Assembly: GCA_021776515.1 (NCBI GenBank) | Contig: JAJFFS010000017.1 | Coordinates: 1 to 64,000, forward strand | Reading direction: 5' to 3' | DNA length: 64,000 bases | From: Robiginitomaculum sp. | GTDB taxonomy: Bacteria; Pseudomonadota; Alphaproteobacteria; Caulobacterales; Maricaulaceae | Position numbers and translations under genes: made by a program | The notes under the pieces: model-generated | What the model was told of the DNA's origin: nothing | Database searches by the model: none | What the model saw: only the letters and a program-made list of their open reading frames with translations | Part shown: in pieces, positions 36,153 to 44,453 of the stretch | Numbering within the stretch: the first letter of the stretch is position 1 | Layout: each line of letters starts with the position of its first letter

Positions 36153-36707
36153 ATGGCCGAAGAAATCCGTTCGCTGGAAGACCTTAAAGAGGGCATGAAA
36201 GACGCTGGCGTTGAGGCTGGTGCAGAAACTGCCAGTGAAGCTAGTGAAGCTAGTGAAGCCAGCGTTGATGCTGATGAGGCCGCACCCGAAGTAGTTCTGC
36301 CTGAGCCAAAAATTGATGACCTGGGCCGTGCCTATGCCACCGGTAAACGTAAAAATGCGGTTGCCCGCGTCTGGATCAAGCCCGGCTCTGGCAAGATTGT
36401 CATTAATGGCCGTGAGCAGGATAGCTATTTTGCCCGCCCGGTACTGCGCATGATGCTGCAACAACCTTTTGAGTGTGCAGAACGCAAAGATCAGTACGAC
36501 GTTATGGCTACGGCCAAAGGCGGTGGTCTTTCCGGTCAGGCCGGTGCCGTGCGCCACGGTATTTCCAAGGCGCTGGTGTTCTTTGAACCCTCTTTACGCC
36601 CGGCACTGAAGAAGGGTGGGTTTCTCACCCGCGATTCACGTGTTGTGGAGCGTAAAAAATACGGTCGGGCCAAAGCGCGCAAGAGCTTCCAGTTCTCCAA
36701 GCGTTAA
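36153..36707 (+). CDS. rpsI: 30S ribosomal protein S9 with N-terminal acidic extension
   Basis: 184 residues against ~130 for the family. The conserved S9 body starts near residue 60 ([24 protein letters not shown]) and ends with the decoding-site tail [11 protein letters not shown]. The first ~55 residues are acidic and alanine-rich and contain three 9-base tandem repeats (36234-36260) encoding SEASEASEA. Such extensions occur in alphaproteobacterial S9. GGAG precedes the start. Confidence 0.96.
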   Translation: MAEEIRSLEDLKEGMKDAGVEAGAETASEASEASEASVDADEAAPEVVLPEPKIDDLGRAYATGKRKNAVARVWIKPGSGKIVINGREQDSYFARPVLRMMLQQPFECAERKDQYDVMATAKGGGLSGQAGAVRHGISKALVFFEPSLRPALKKGGFLTRDSRVVERKKYGRAKARKSFQFSKR

Positions 36708-36733
36708 GCCTTTACAATTTTGCTTACAAATTA

Positions 36734-36764
36734 CGGGCGCTCCCATGGGGTGCCCGTTTTTTTT
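36734..36764 (+). terminator. Rho-independent terminator after rpsI
   Basis: GGGCGCTCCCATGGGGTGCCC followed by a run of eight or more T, 27 bases after the rpsI stop. Confidence 0.8.
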
Positions 36765-36799
36765 GGCAGAAGAGGTCAAGGCGTGCCAGCCCGAAAACC

Positions 36800-36876
36800 G
36801 ATAGGTTATCCGGGAACCACAAGGTAGTGAATATTAACCATAGGCCCCGGATAATCCGCACGGGGATGACAAGGTA
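36800..36876. repeat. Dispersed palindromic repeat (TTATCCGGG family)
   Basis: TTATCCGGG (36806-36814) and CCCCGGATAA (36845-36854) face each other, then GGGGATGACAAGG. It matches in sequence the elements at 25.7 and 25.9 kb. It lies between convergent rpsI and the sulfotransferase gene. Confidence 0.6.
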
Positions 36877-36884
36877 AGCCTACC

Positions 36885-37793
36885 TCATCCCGGCATGTCC
36901 CCGCTGGTCAGCCAATGGGCACATTCAGCACCCAGCTTGTCCAGCGCCAGCGCCTCATAATCTGTGCAATCCTGCGCGCTTAGCATGTCACGCCAGCGAC
37001 CGTTTGTGCCTTTGTTGATGAAAGTTTTAGCACCACCTTCCCACATAACACCGCCCAGCGGCACGTTGAGTGCGGCATTTTTTTTCATATAATCAAAGCT
37101 GCAATGCTCGACAATATTTCCCCAGTTGTTCTCATCAATAGGTATATCCAGAAAGGCGGCGATTTTGCGCATTTGCCCCGGCATATCATCTTTTAAGGCG
37201 CTAAAGTGCAATAACATTACATTGGGCAAATTGCGCACCGCCCACCAGCTGGCAATGTTTTCCCAGAACGGCCAGATGGGCCAACCATCCCTGCTCAGCC
37301 ATGTATGGTAATACTGGAGAATATCCTCAGCCGGTGGGGCAAAGGGTTCCACGCCCGGCGGGCAAACCGCACCCATTCTTTCATACATTTCCGGCCTGTG
37401 TTTTGAATGGTGGTTATAATAACTCCACAGCACATCGCGCCCATCGCGGGCGATATAAATGTACTTGGCTTTTGGTGAAAAATTAAGCGCATCGACCGGC
37501 AAATGGGTTTTCAGAAACCGCCGATGGGTTTGCGCCTCAACCGCGGCCAGTTTTTCGTCTTTGGGCGGCAGGCGAAAATCAATCCACGGCGACATATCCG
37601 CCACATTTTGCCCTTCCTTGCCATTAAAAATCAGTTGCGCGACGATTTGTTGCAGCCAGGTTGTCCCCGATTTTGCATAAGTGGCGATGACGATGTCATC
37701 GTCCCGAAAGGCAAAGTCATTCCAGATACGGGAATCAAAATGATTATGAACCATCTCGCGGGTTTTCTTCGGCCATTTGATCGCTTCACTCAT
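36885..37793 (-). CDS. Sulfotransferase (cytosolic-type, PAPS-dependent)
   Basis: A 302-residue enzyme from the ATG at 37793, which has AGGGGG upstream and gives MSEAIKWPKKTREMVHNHF; the longer frame overlaps the divergent reductase gene. The 5'-phosphosulfate loop is YAKSGTTWLQQI and the 3'-phosphate site is YIARDGRDVLWSYYNH. A C-terminal NKGTNGRWRDML resembles the RKGxxGDWK motif of eukaryotic cytosolic sulfotransferases. The acceptor substrate is unknown. The gene has no sulfur-assimilation neighbours here. Confidence 0.9.
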   Translation of the reverse strand: MSEAIKWPKKTREMVHNHFDSRIWNDFAFRDDDIVIATYAKSGTTWLQQIVAQLIFNGKEGQNVADMSPWIDFRLPPKDEKLAAVEAQTHRRFLKTHLPVDALNFSPKAKYIYIARDGRDVLWSYYNHHSKHRPEMYERMGAVCPPGVEPFAPPAEDILQYYHTWLSRDGWPIWPFWENIASWWAVRNLPNVMLLHFSALKDDMPGQMRKIAAFLDIPIDENNWGNIVEHCSFDYMKKNAALNVPLGGVMWEGGAKTFINKGTNGRWRDMLSAQDCTDYEALALDKLGAECAHWLTSGDMPG

Positions 37794-37926
37794 ACGCGCA
37801 TCCCCCTGCTTGTTTCTCTGATTTATAGTCATTCCTGCCTTCTTCAGCAATATACTGATTAGCCCTTCGACAAGTACAAACAGAGACGATAAGCTTCCCG
37901 GGAAACAAACCCAGAAGGAACTCCCC

Positions 37927-38943
37927 ATGACAACTGTAAGCCGTGAAATCCACCTTGCCAGCCGCCCGGACGGTATGCCCACCCCTGAAAATTTTGCACT
38001 GGCCAGCGTTGAGTTACCTGCGCCGGGTGATGGCGAGCTATTGGTCAAAAACCTGTGGATGTCTGTGGATCCGTATATGCGCGGGCGCATGATGGACCGT
38101 AAAAGTTATGTACCACCGTTTCAAATTGGTAAGCCGCTGGAAGGCCATGCGGTTGGCAAAGTGGTCAGCTCCAACAATTCTGATTTTGCCGAGGGCGATC
38201 TGGTGCTTTCCATGAATGGCTGGCGCGAAGGCTTTATTTCCGATGGCACAGGTCTGCAAAAACTGGAAACGTTTGGCCTGCCCGAACAGGCATTTTTGGG
38301 CGTTGCCGGCATGCCGGGTCTGACTGCCTATGCCGGGCTTTTACGCATTGGCGAACCAAAAGAGGGCGAGACGGTGTTTGTTTCCGGCGCTGCCGGTGCC
38401 GTGGGCTCGCTGGTTTGCCAGATTGCCAAAATCAAGGGCTGCCGGGTCATTGGTTCGGTCGGTTCAAAAGAGAAGGGCGAATGGCTCAAATCTTTGGGCG
38501 TTGATGAGGTCATTCTTTATAAGGACCATTCGGATCAAGCGTCACTGATGGCGGCCTTACACGCAGCCGCACCAAAAGGCGTGGATGTGTATTTTGAAAA
38601 TGTTGGTGGCGATCACCTGGTCGCGGCACTGGATGCGATGAATGTTTTTGGCCGGATCATCGTCTGTGGCCTGATCTCTGCTTATAATGACACGACGCCG
38701 CAACCTGGCCCGTGGAATTTATTTAATATCATCGGCAAGCGTTTGCGGATGCAGGGGGTTCTGGTTGCGGACCATCAAGACATGCTGGGCGATTTTGTTC
38801 GTGATCTGGCAAGCTGGGTTCCCGAAGGCAAAGTGCAATGGCAGGAAACCGTGGAGGATGGCATAGAAAATGCCCCCAAGGCATTCCTGGGCCTCTTTTC
38901 CGGTGGTAATACTGGCAAAATGTTGGTCAAGCTGGGGGCGTAA
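37927..38943 (+). CDS. NADP-dependent medium-chain oxidoreductase (leukotriene-B4 dehydrogenase/CurA-like)
   Basis: A 338-residue zinc-independent MDR-family reductase. The N-terminal motif is NLWMSVDPYMRGRMMDRKSYVPPFQIG and the nucleotide-binding loop is VSGAAGAVGSLVCQIAKIKGCRVIGSVGS. Relatives reduce double bonds of alpha,beta-unsaturated ketones. It forms an operon with the next thioesterase (two-base gap). Confidence 0.93.
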   Translation: MTTVSREIHLASRPDGMPTPENFALASVELPAPGDGELLVKNLWMSVDPYMRGRMMDRKSYVPPFQIGKPLEGHAVGKVVSSNNSDFAEGDLVLSMNGWREGFISDGTGLQKLETFGLPEQAFLGVAGMPGLTAYAGLLRIGEPKEGETVFVSGAAGAVGSLVCQIAKIKGCRVIGSVGSKEKGEWLKSLGVDEVILYKDHSDQASLMAALHAAAPKGVDVYFENVGGDHLVAALDAMNVFGRIIVCGLISAYNDTTPQPGPWNLFNIIGKRLRMQGVLVADHQDMLGDFVRDLASWVPEGKVQWQETVEDGIENAPKAFLGLFSGGNTGKMLVKLGA

Positions 38944-38945
38944 TA

Positions 38946-39392
38946 GTGGAGAAATTCTCAAAACTGGCCGCAAATAAAGACTCGCTTGAAATTGCCAATG
39001 CAATCGGCAAAGGCCTGTTCCCTGAACACATGGGCATAGAATTTACCAGTATAGACCCCGATAACATCGAGGCCCAAATGCGCATCATGCCGGCGCACAT
39101 GGCCCCTAACGGGTTCATGCACGGTGGCTCTGTTGTCGCATTGGCAGATAGTGTTGCCGGTTTTGGTAATGCAATTTCCTTGCCCGAAGGGGCCAGCGGC
39201 TTCACCACGATTGAGCTGAAAACCAATTACCTAGGTACCGCCCGAGAAGGGGTTGTTAAAGCGATTGGCACCCCCATTCACCGGGGTAAAAGCACTCAGG
39301 TCTGGGACGTCAAAGTCTTGCGCGCCAGCGATAACAAAACTATCGCACTGTTTCGCTGCACCAATATGGTGCTTTGGCCCAAAAATAAATAA
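38946..39392 (+). CDS. PaaI-type hotdog thioesterase, GTG start
   Basis: A 148-residue hotdog-fold protein beginning at GTG 38946, two bases after the preceding stop. The signature is APNGFMHGGSVVALADSVAGFGN followed by FTTIELKTNYLGTAREG. The family hydrolyses acyl-CoA thioesters; substrate unknown. Confidence 0.9.
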   Translation: MEKFSKLAANKDSLEIANAIGKGLFPEHMGIEFTSIDPDNIEAQMRIMPAHMAPNGFMHGGSVVALADSVAGFGNAISLPEGASGFTTIELKTNYLGTAREGVVKAIGTPIHRGKSTQVWDVKVLRASDNKTIALFRCTNMVLWPKNK

Positions 39393-39461
39393 TTACGTTT
39401 GAGTGTAAATCTGGGCTCGGGGCGTGCAAATAACAATGTACAACTTGGCGCGCGCCTACAC

Positions 39462-39490
39462 AAAAAGCGGACCTTGAGGTCCGCTTTTTG
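39462..39490. terminator. Bidirectional rho-independent terminator
   Basis: AAAAAGCGGACCTTGAGGTCCGCTTTTT: a strong stem with A-run and T-run, between the convergent thioesterase and rplI genes. Confidence 0.85.
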
Positions 39491-39513
39491 TGTTTCCAAA
39501 CTGGAAAAGACAA

Positions 39514-40173
39514 TCAGTCTTCGCTGATTTCGGCTTCTGCTGCGTCGCTTTTGGCATCGCTATCCGCGTCTGCATCGGCTTTGGCTTCGCCTTCGCCGGC
39601 ACTTTCCAGCTCAATATCGGCATCCGGGTCGAACATGGCAGCGGCCTGTTCTTCGGCCACTTCCTTGTCTGCGGCACGATCTTCATCGCGGGAAGCGTCA
39701 ATGACGTTTTCGCCTTTTTCCTGACGTTCGGCTTCATCGGGGGTGCGGGCGACGTTGATGCCTACGGTGATGAAAACCTCAGGGTGCAGGCTGATGCGCA
39801 CATCATGAATGCCGACAGACTTGATCGGGCTGTTCAGCACAACCTGTGAACGGCCTATGTCTTCGCCAACCACTTCAGCAATATCCTTGGCCGAAACTGA
39901 ACCATAAAGGTGGCCGGATTCGCCCGCCTGACGGATCAGTGTATAGCGCTTGCCATCAAGGGTTTCGCCAGCTGTTTTTGCGCTATCGCGCTTTTCCGCA
40001 TTGCGGGCCTCAATGGCTTCGCGTTCACGCTCGAACCGGGCAATATTGCCGGCATTGGCGCGTAAGGCTTTGCCCTGGGGCAGCAGGAAGTTACGTGCGA
40101 AACCATCTTTGACGGTGACGACATCGCCGATTGAGCCCAATTTCTCAACACGTTCAAGAAGAACAATATCCAT
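39514..40173 (-). CDS. rplI: 50S ribosomal protein L9 with long acidic C-terminal tail
   Basis: 219 residues; the normal L9 body (~150) starts with MDIVLLERVEKLGSIGDVVTVKDGFARNFLLPQGKA. It is followed by ~65 residues rich in Glu, Asp and Ala (AADKEVAEEQAAAMFDPDADIELES...). Such tails are seen in alphaproteobacterial L9. It is the last gene of rpsF-rpsR-rplI, spaced nine bases after rpsR. Confidence 0.95.
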   Translation of the reverse strand: MDIVLLERVEKLGSIGDVVTVKDGFARNFLLPQGKALRANAGNIARFEREREAIEARNAEKRDSAKTAGETLDGKRYTLIRQAGESGHLYGSVSAKDIAEVVGEDIGRSQVVLNSPIKSVGIHDVRISLHPEVFITVGINVARTPDEAERQEKGENVIDASRDEDRAADKEVAEEQAAAMFDPDADIELESAGEGEAKADADADSDAKSDAAEAEISED

Positions 40174-40182
40174 TCTGGCCTC

Positions 40183-40443
40183 CTATTTCAGCGCGTAAGG
40201 CAACAGGCCAAGAAAGCGCGCGCGTTTAATGGCGCGAGACAGCAGGCGTTGCTTTTTAAGGGACACAGCAGTGATCCGTGAAGGCACAATCTTGCCTCGC
40301 TCAGACATGTAGCGCTGTAACAATTTGGGGTCTTTGTAATCAATTTTCGGTGCTGTGTCCGAAGAAAATGGACAAACCTTGCGACGGCGGGCAAACGGCC
40401 GACGAGAAGGCAGGTTGGTAATGTTTGTTTTTATAGCAGCCAT
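40183..40443 (-). CDS. rpsR: 30S ribosomal protein S18
   Basis: 86 residues with the family core [68 protein letters not shown]18 pairs with S6 on 16S rRNA. The gene lies nine bases after rpsF. Confidence 0.97.
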   Translation of the reverse strand: MAAIKTNITNLPSRRPFARRRKVCPFSSDTAPKIDYKDPKLLQRYMSERGKIVPSRITAVSLKKQRLLSRAIKRARFLGLLPYALK

Positions 40444-40452
40444 GATAACCTC

Positions 40453-40806
40453 CTAATATCTGTCTTGACGACGTTTGCGTTCTTCACGCTTGATGAGAAT
40501 GGGTGACTGATCTTCGTTGTGTTCATCAACGCGGATCGTCAGCGTGCGCAAAATGTCTTCATTGATGCGCAATTTGCGTTCCATTTCCTGCACCACGTCT
40601 GCCGGGGCATCTATATTCAGCAGAGCATAATGGCCCTTGCGGTTCTTGTTCATACGATAGGCCATGGAGCGCAAACCCCAATATTCGACCTTGCCGACTG
40701 TGCCGCCGTTTTCGCCGATAAAGGCTTGCAGCTCTTCGGTAATGGTATCCACTTGCTGCGAGGATATATCCTGGCGCGCAATAAGGACGTGTTCATATAA
40801 TGGCAT
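40453..40806 (-). CDS. rpsF: 30S ribosomal protein S6
   Basis: 117 residues from the ATG at 40806, with AGGGAAG just upstream; this gives the family start [19 protein letters not shown]. Other motifs are [26 protein letters not shown] longer in-frame extension to 40989 is part of the leader region and is not needed. Confidence 0.96.
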   Translation of the reverse strand: MPLYEHVLIARQDISSQQVDTITEELQAFIGENGGTVGKVEYWGLRSMAYRMNKNRKGHYALLNIDAPADVVQEMERKLRINEDILRTLTIRVDEHNEDQSPILIKREERKRRQDRY

Positions 40807-40930
40807 AAGCTTCCCTTTGCTCTGGTGCGGCGCAGTGCGGACAGGGTTTGTTCCGCTACCACGGTGGCTCTTCATAACAAGAGGGACACTGTGTCCGACT
40901 TTTGCGTTATAAAGACCGCACCAATAAGGC
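40807..40930 (-). promoter_or_regulatory. Structured rpsF leader, possible S6:S18 binding element
   Basis: The ~120-base leader contains a hairpin GCGGA...TCCGC (40837-40856) preceded by ACCGTGG. The string ACCGTGGTAGCGGA (40852-40865) resembles the ACCGGTGGCGAAGGCGG region of 16S rRNA near the S6:S18 site. S6:S18 leader motifs that autoregulate this operon are known in bacteria; the match here is by eye only. Confidence 0.4.
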
Positions 40931-40935
40931 GGCGG

Positions 40936-40963
40936 ACTATAGGCACAAAGCTTGTTCTGGCAA
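40936..40963 (-). promoter_or_regulatory. Sigma-70 promoter of rpsF-rpsR-rplI
   Basis: On the minus strand TTGCCA, 16 bases, TATAGT, about 130 bases before the rpsF start. Confidence 0.6.
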
Positions 40964-41072
40964 GGGGCTTTGCCGCATAAATCACACATGTGCTGTACGC
41001 GTTTGGCATATTCACACCGGCGCGAAATTGCTATAACGCTTTAGGCAGGATTAACAATCGAGGGGCGCGCAT

Positions 41073-42029
41073 ATGGCGATCGCTTTCACCTTTCCCGGGC
41101 AGGGCAGTCAGGCCGTGGGTATGGGCAAGGAACTGGCAGACACGTATTCGTCGGCCAAAGCCGTTTTTGATGAAGTCGATGAAGCGCTGGGCGAAAAGCT
41201 TTCAACGATCATCTGGGAAGGTCCGGATGATGCGCTAACCCTGACCGAACACGCACAACCAGCGCTAATGGCTACGTCAATGGCGGTTATGTCCGTACTC
41301 AAGGAAGAATATGGCATTGGTGTTCAGGCAGCATCTCATGTGGCCGGGCACTCTTTGGGGGAATACACCGCCCTTGCCGCCGCCGAGGCATTAACCCTTA
41401 GCGATGCCGCAACACTATTGCGCCACAGGGGGCAGGCCATGCAACGCGCCGTACCGGTTGGGCAAGGCACCATGGCCGCCTTGCTGGGCGCAACAGAAGA
41501 GCAGGCGATTGAGCTGTGTGTATTGGGTGGTGCCCACGGTGTGTGCGAACTGGCCAATGACAATGCACCTGGGCAAGTGGTTATTTCAGGTGCGACCGAG
41601 GCTATAAAAACTGCTGTTGAAGCGGCCAAAGGCAAGGGCGTCAAAAAGGCGGTTATTTTACCCGTGTCTGCACCTTTTCACTCTTCCATGATGGAGCCGG
41701 CAGCGTTGGAAATGGAGGAAGCCTTGGCTGATGTGGCCATTCGCACTCCTATAGTGCCGGTTGTGACCAATATTGAAGCCGCGCCGACAATCAATCCACA
41801 AACAATCCGTCGCCAACTGGTCGAGCAAGTTACCGGACGGGTGCATTGGCGCCAAAGCATAGCATGGATGGCCAGCAACGGGGTTGATACATTTGTCGAG
41901 CCGGGTTCAGGCAAAGTGTTGACGTTATTGGTGCGGCGCATTACTGGCGAAGCTAAAGGTGTTGTGCTGAACAGTCCTGAGACAATAGCAGCATTTGCCA
42001 ATACATTTCACTCGGAATTGCAAGAATAA
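41073..42029 (+). CDS. fabD: Malonyl-CoA:ACP transacylase
   Basis: 318 residues. It loads malonate onto ACP. Motifs: FTFPGQGSQAVGMGKEL, the nucleophile serine in VAGHSLGEYTALAAA (near residue 93), the QAMQRAVPVGQGTMAALLG region with arginine and the histidine in SAPFHSSMM. GAGGGG precedes the ATG. First gene of the fab operon; fabG follows after 11 bases. Confidence 0.97.
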   Translation: MAIAFTFPGQGSQAVGMGKELADTYSSAKAVFDEVDEALGEKLSTIIWEGPDDALTLTEHAQPALMATSMAVMSVLKEEYGIGVQAASHVAGHSLGEYTALAAAEALTLSDAATLLRHRGQAMQRAVPVGQGTMAALLGATEEQAIELCVLGGAHGVCELANDNAPGQVVISGATEAIKTAVEAAKGKGVKKAVILPVSAPFHSSMMEPAALEMEEALADVAIRTPIVPVVTNIEAAPTINPQTIRRQLVEQVTGRVHWRQSIAWMASNGVDTFVEPGSGKVLTLLVRRITGEAKGVVLNSPETIAAFANTFHSELQE

Positions 42030-42040
42030 AGGCATAAGCA

Positions 42041-42778
42041 ATGTTTGATTTAAGCGGGAAACGGGCACTGGTCACGGGTGCTACTGGCGGACTTGGCGGA
42101 GCCATTGCCCGCACCTTGCATAGCTGCGGTGCTAGTGTCGCGCTTTCGGGTACACGGGCCGAACGTCTGGAAGAGCTGGCTAATGATCTGGGCGAACGCA
42201 CGGCGGTTCTGCCGGCTAACCTGGGTGATGCAGATGATGTTGATGCTTTGCCAAAGCGCACTGTTGATGCACTTGGCGGGCTGGATATTCTTGTTTCCAA
42301 TGCCGGGGTAACACGTGACGGTTTGCTTATGCGGATGAAGGACGAGGACTGGGATCTGGTTCTTAAAGTTAATCTGGAGGCCTATTTTCGCCTTACCCGT
42401 GCGGCTATGCGTGGCATGATGAAAGCGCGTTGGGGACGAATTATTGGTATTACTTCAATTGTTGGTGTAACCGGCAATCCGGGGCAGGCAAACTATGCAG
42501 CCTCCAAGGCCGGGATGATTGGCTTTACCAAAGCAATTGCGGCTGAAACCGCAAGCCGCAATATTACGGCCAATTGCATTGCCCCGGGTTTTATAGAATC
42601 GCCGATGACCGATGCGTTGAATGAAAAACAGCGTGAGGCTATTTTAGGCACCATTCCGGCTGGAAAACTGGGGCAGGGTAGTGATATTGCTGCTGCTGCG
42701 CTTTATCTTGCTTCTGATGAAGCAGGGTATATGACGGGACAAACCCTGCATGTGAACGGCGGTATGGCGATGTTCTAA
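42041..42778 (+). CDS. fabG: 3-oxoacyl-ACP reductase
   Basis: 245-residue short-chain dehydrogenase using NADPH. It has TGATGGLGGAIA (cofactor loop), NAGVTRDGLLMRM, catalytic Ser in GITSIVG, and YAASKAG (Tyr/Lys). Located between fabD and acpP. Confidence 0.97.
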   Translation: MFDLSGKRALVTGATGGLGGAIARTLHSCGASVALSGTRAERLEELANDLGERTAVLPANLGDADDVDALPKRTVDALGGLDILVSNAGVTRDGLLMRMKDEDWDLVLKVNLEAYFRLTRAAMRGMMKARWGRIIGITSIVGVTGNPGQANYAASKAGMIGFTKAIAAETASRNITANCIAPGFIESPMTDALNEKQREAILGTIPAGKLGQGSDIAAAALYLASDEAGYMTGQTLHVNGGMAMF

Positions 42779-42907
42779 TCACGTTTTTTTCAGGTTCGCG
42801 CTTGGCGCAGCCAAGAAAAGTATGATAGGCGTCGCCGCAGCCGCATGAAATGCGTATAATTAACCCAAGCGCCTTGATGGCGAGCAAAAATAGAGAAGGC
42901 CTATAGC

Positions 42908-43144
42908 ATGTCAGATATTTTGGATCGTGTTAAGAAAATTGTTATCGAACACTTGGACGTGGAAGAAGCAAAAGTAACGGAAAGTGCAAGTTTTATTGAT
43001 GACCTTGGCGCTGACTCTCTCGACAACGTCGAGCTGGTTATGGCATTTGAGGAAGAATTTGACATCGAGATCCCTGATGATGCTGCCGAGCACATTCAAA
43101 AAGTTGGCGATGCTGTTAAATTCATTTCTGAGAAGGCTGGCTGA
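42908..43144 (+). CDS. acpP: Acyl carrier protein
   Basis: 78-residue acidic carrier. Ser37 in [20 protein letters not shown] is the phosphopantetheine site. A 129-base gap follows fabG and holds a CTTGGC-GCA-GCCAAG hairpin (near 42808), which suggests some separate control of acpP, usually the most abundant product of the cluster. Confidence 0.97.
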   Translation: MSDILDRVKKIVIEHLDVEEAKVTESASFIDDLGADSLDNVELVMAFEEEFDIEIPDDAAEHIQKVGDAVKFISEKAG

Positions 43145-43163
43145 ATAGTCACTCTTTGATCTC

Positions 43164-44453
43164 ATGACAGAACGCCGCGTCGTCATAACTGGATTGGGTC
43201 TCGTTACCCCTTTGGGTGTTGGCGTTGAACCAGCCTGGCAGGCTTTGCTTGCCGGAAAATCCGGTATTGGGCCGATCGAAAACTTCGATATTAGTGATCT
43301 AACCTGCAAAATAGCCGGCTATATCCCGCGTGTGGATGGTACCGGCGGCGGCGGGGAAGGTGTGCCAGGATCATTTGACCCTGATACCGTCATGTCTGCA
43401 CGGGATCGAAAACGTGTTGATGAGTTTATCCTTTATGGCGTGGCTGCTGCTGATGAAGCTATTGCCATGGCCGGATGGACGCCTGAGGATGAAGCCTCGC
43501 GGATACGAACAGGCGTTACCATAGGGTCTGGCATTGGCGGTTTGGAGACTACCTATCAGGCGTCCCTGACAATTCATGAAAGGGGCGCACGAAAATTAAG
43601 CCCCTTCGTGGTTCCCTCTATGCTGGTTAATCTGGCCTCTGGGCAGGTTTCCATGCGTTATGGTTTCAAGGGGCCGAACCATGCTGTTGTTACGGCGTGC
43701 TCGACCGGTGCGCACGCTATTGGCGATGCCGCTGAGATGATTCGCCGTGATGATGCCGATGTCATGATCGCAGGCGGAGCCGAAGCGGCAATTTGCCGTT
43801 TGGGCATTGGTTGTTTTGCTGCCTCGCGGGCTCTGTCTACCGCTAATAATGATGCACCTGAAAAGGCATCCCGCCCCTGGGACAAGGACCGAGATGGCTT
43901 TGTCATGGGTGAGGGTGCCGGTGTAATGGTTCTGGAAGAACTGGAACATGCACTGGCGCGCGGCGCCAATATTATCGCCGAGGTCAGTGGTTATGGCCTT
44001 TCCGGCGACGCTTATCATATCACCGCGCCTGCGCCTGATGGCAATGGCGGGTTTCGCTCCATGAAAATGGCTTTGAAACGGGCCGGTCTGGAACCAAAAG
44101 ACATTGATTATGTCAATGCGCATGGTACTTCGACACCGCTGGGCGATGAGATCGAATTAAAAGCGGTAGAGCGCATGTTTGGCGACGCGGCAGACGGGCT
44201 TGTTATGTCGTCAACCAAATCTGCCATCGGGCATTTGCTGGGTGCAGCCGGTGCCGTGGAGGCAACGTTTTGCGTATTGGCGATCCGTGATGGCATGTGC
44301 CCGCCTACACTTAATCTTGATAACCCGTCGGTTGAAACAGTCATAAATCTGGCCCCACACAAGGCGGTTAAAAAACCTGTTCGTGCGGCGTTGAGCAACT
44401 CCTTTGGCTTTGGTGGCACCAACGCATCACTGGTGTTGACTGCGTATCCGTGA
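43164..44453 (+). CDS. fabF: Beta-ketoacyl-ACP synthase II
   Basis: 429-residue condensing enzyme. The nucleophile is Cys179 in VVTACSTGAHAIGD; histidines are in VNAHGTSTPLGD and KSAIGHLLGAAGAVE. It is ~15 residues longer than many FabF proteins because of a glycine-rich insert (DGTGGGGEGVPGSF, near residues 55-70). The stop overlaps the GTG of mltG. Confidence 0.97.
   Translation: MTERRVVITGLGLVTPLGVGVEPAWQALLAGKSGIGPIENFDISDLTCKIAGYIPRVDGTGGGGEGVPGSFDPDTVMSARDRKRVDEFILYGVAAADEAIAMAGWTPEDEASRIRTGVTIGSGIGGLETTYQASLTIHERGARKLSPFVVPSMLVNLASGQVSMRYGFKGPNHAVVTACSTGAHAIGDAAEMIRRDDADVMIAGGAEAAICRLGIGCFAASRALSTANNDAPEKASRPWDKDRDGFVMGEGAGVMVLEELEHALARGANIIAEVSGYGLSGDAYHITAPAPDGNGGFRSMKMALKRAGLEPKDIDYVNAHGTSTPLGDEIELKAVERMFGDAADGLVMSSTKSAIGHLLGAAGAVEATFCVLAIRDGMCPPTLNLDNPSVETVINLAPHKAVKKPVRAALSNSFGFGGTNASLVLTAYP

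Noticed and set aside
36234-36260. Possible CRISPR-like short repeats
   Set aside because: Three 9-base repeats are in frame within rpsI and encode SEA units; no spacers exist. No CRISPR array was seen anywhere in the window.
40807-40989. Cysteine-rich N-terminal extension of rpsF ([10 protein letters not shown]...)
   Set aside because: It crosses the predicted promoter and leader of rpsF; S6 homologues start at MPLYEHV, which has its own ribosome site.
42800-42830. CTTGGC-GCA-GCCAAG hairpin as a terminator between fabG and acpP
   Set aside because: No T-run follows on the plus strand, so it is not a standard terminator; mentioned only in the acpP entry.
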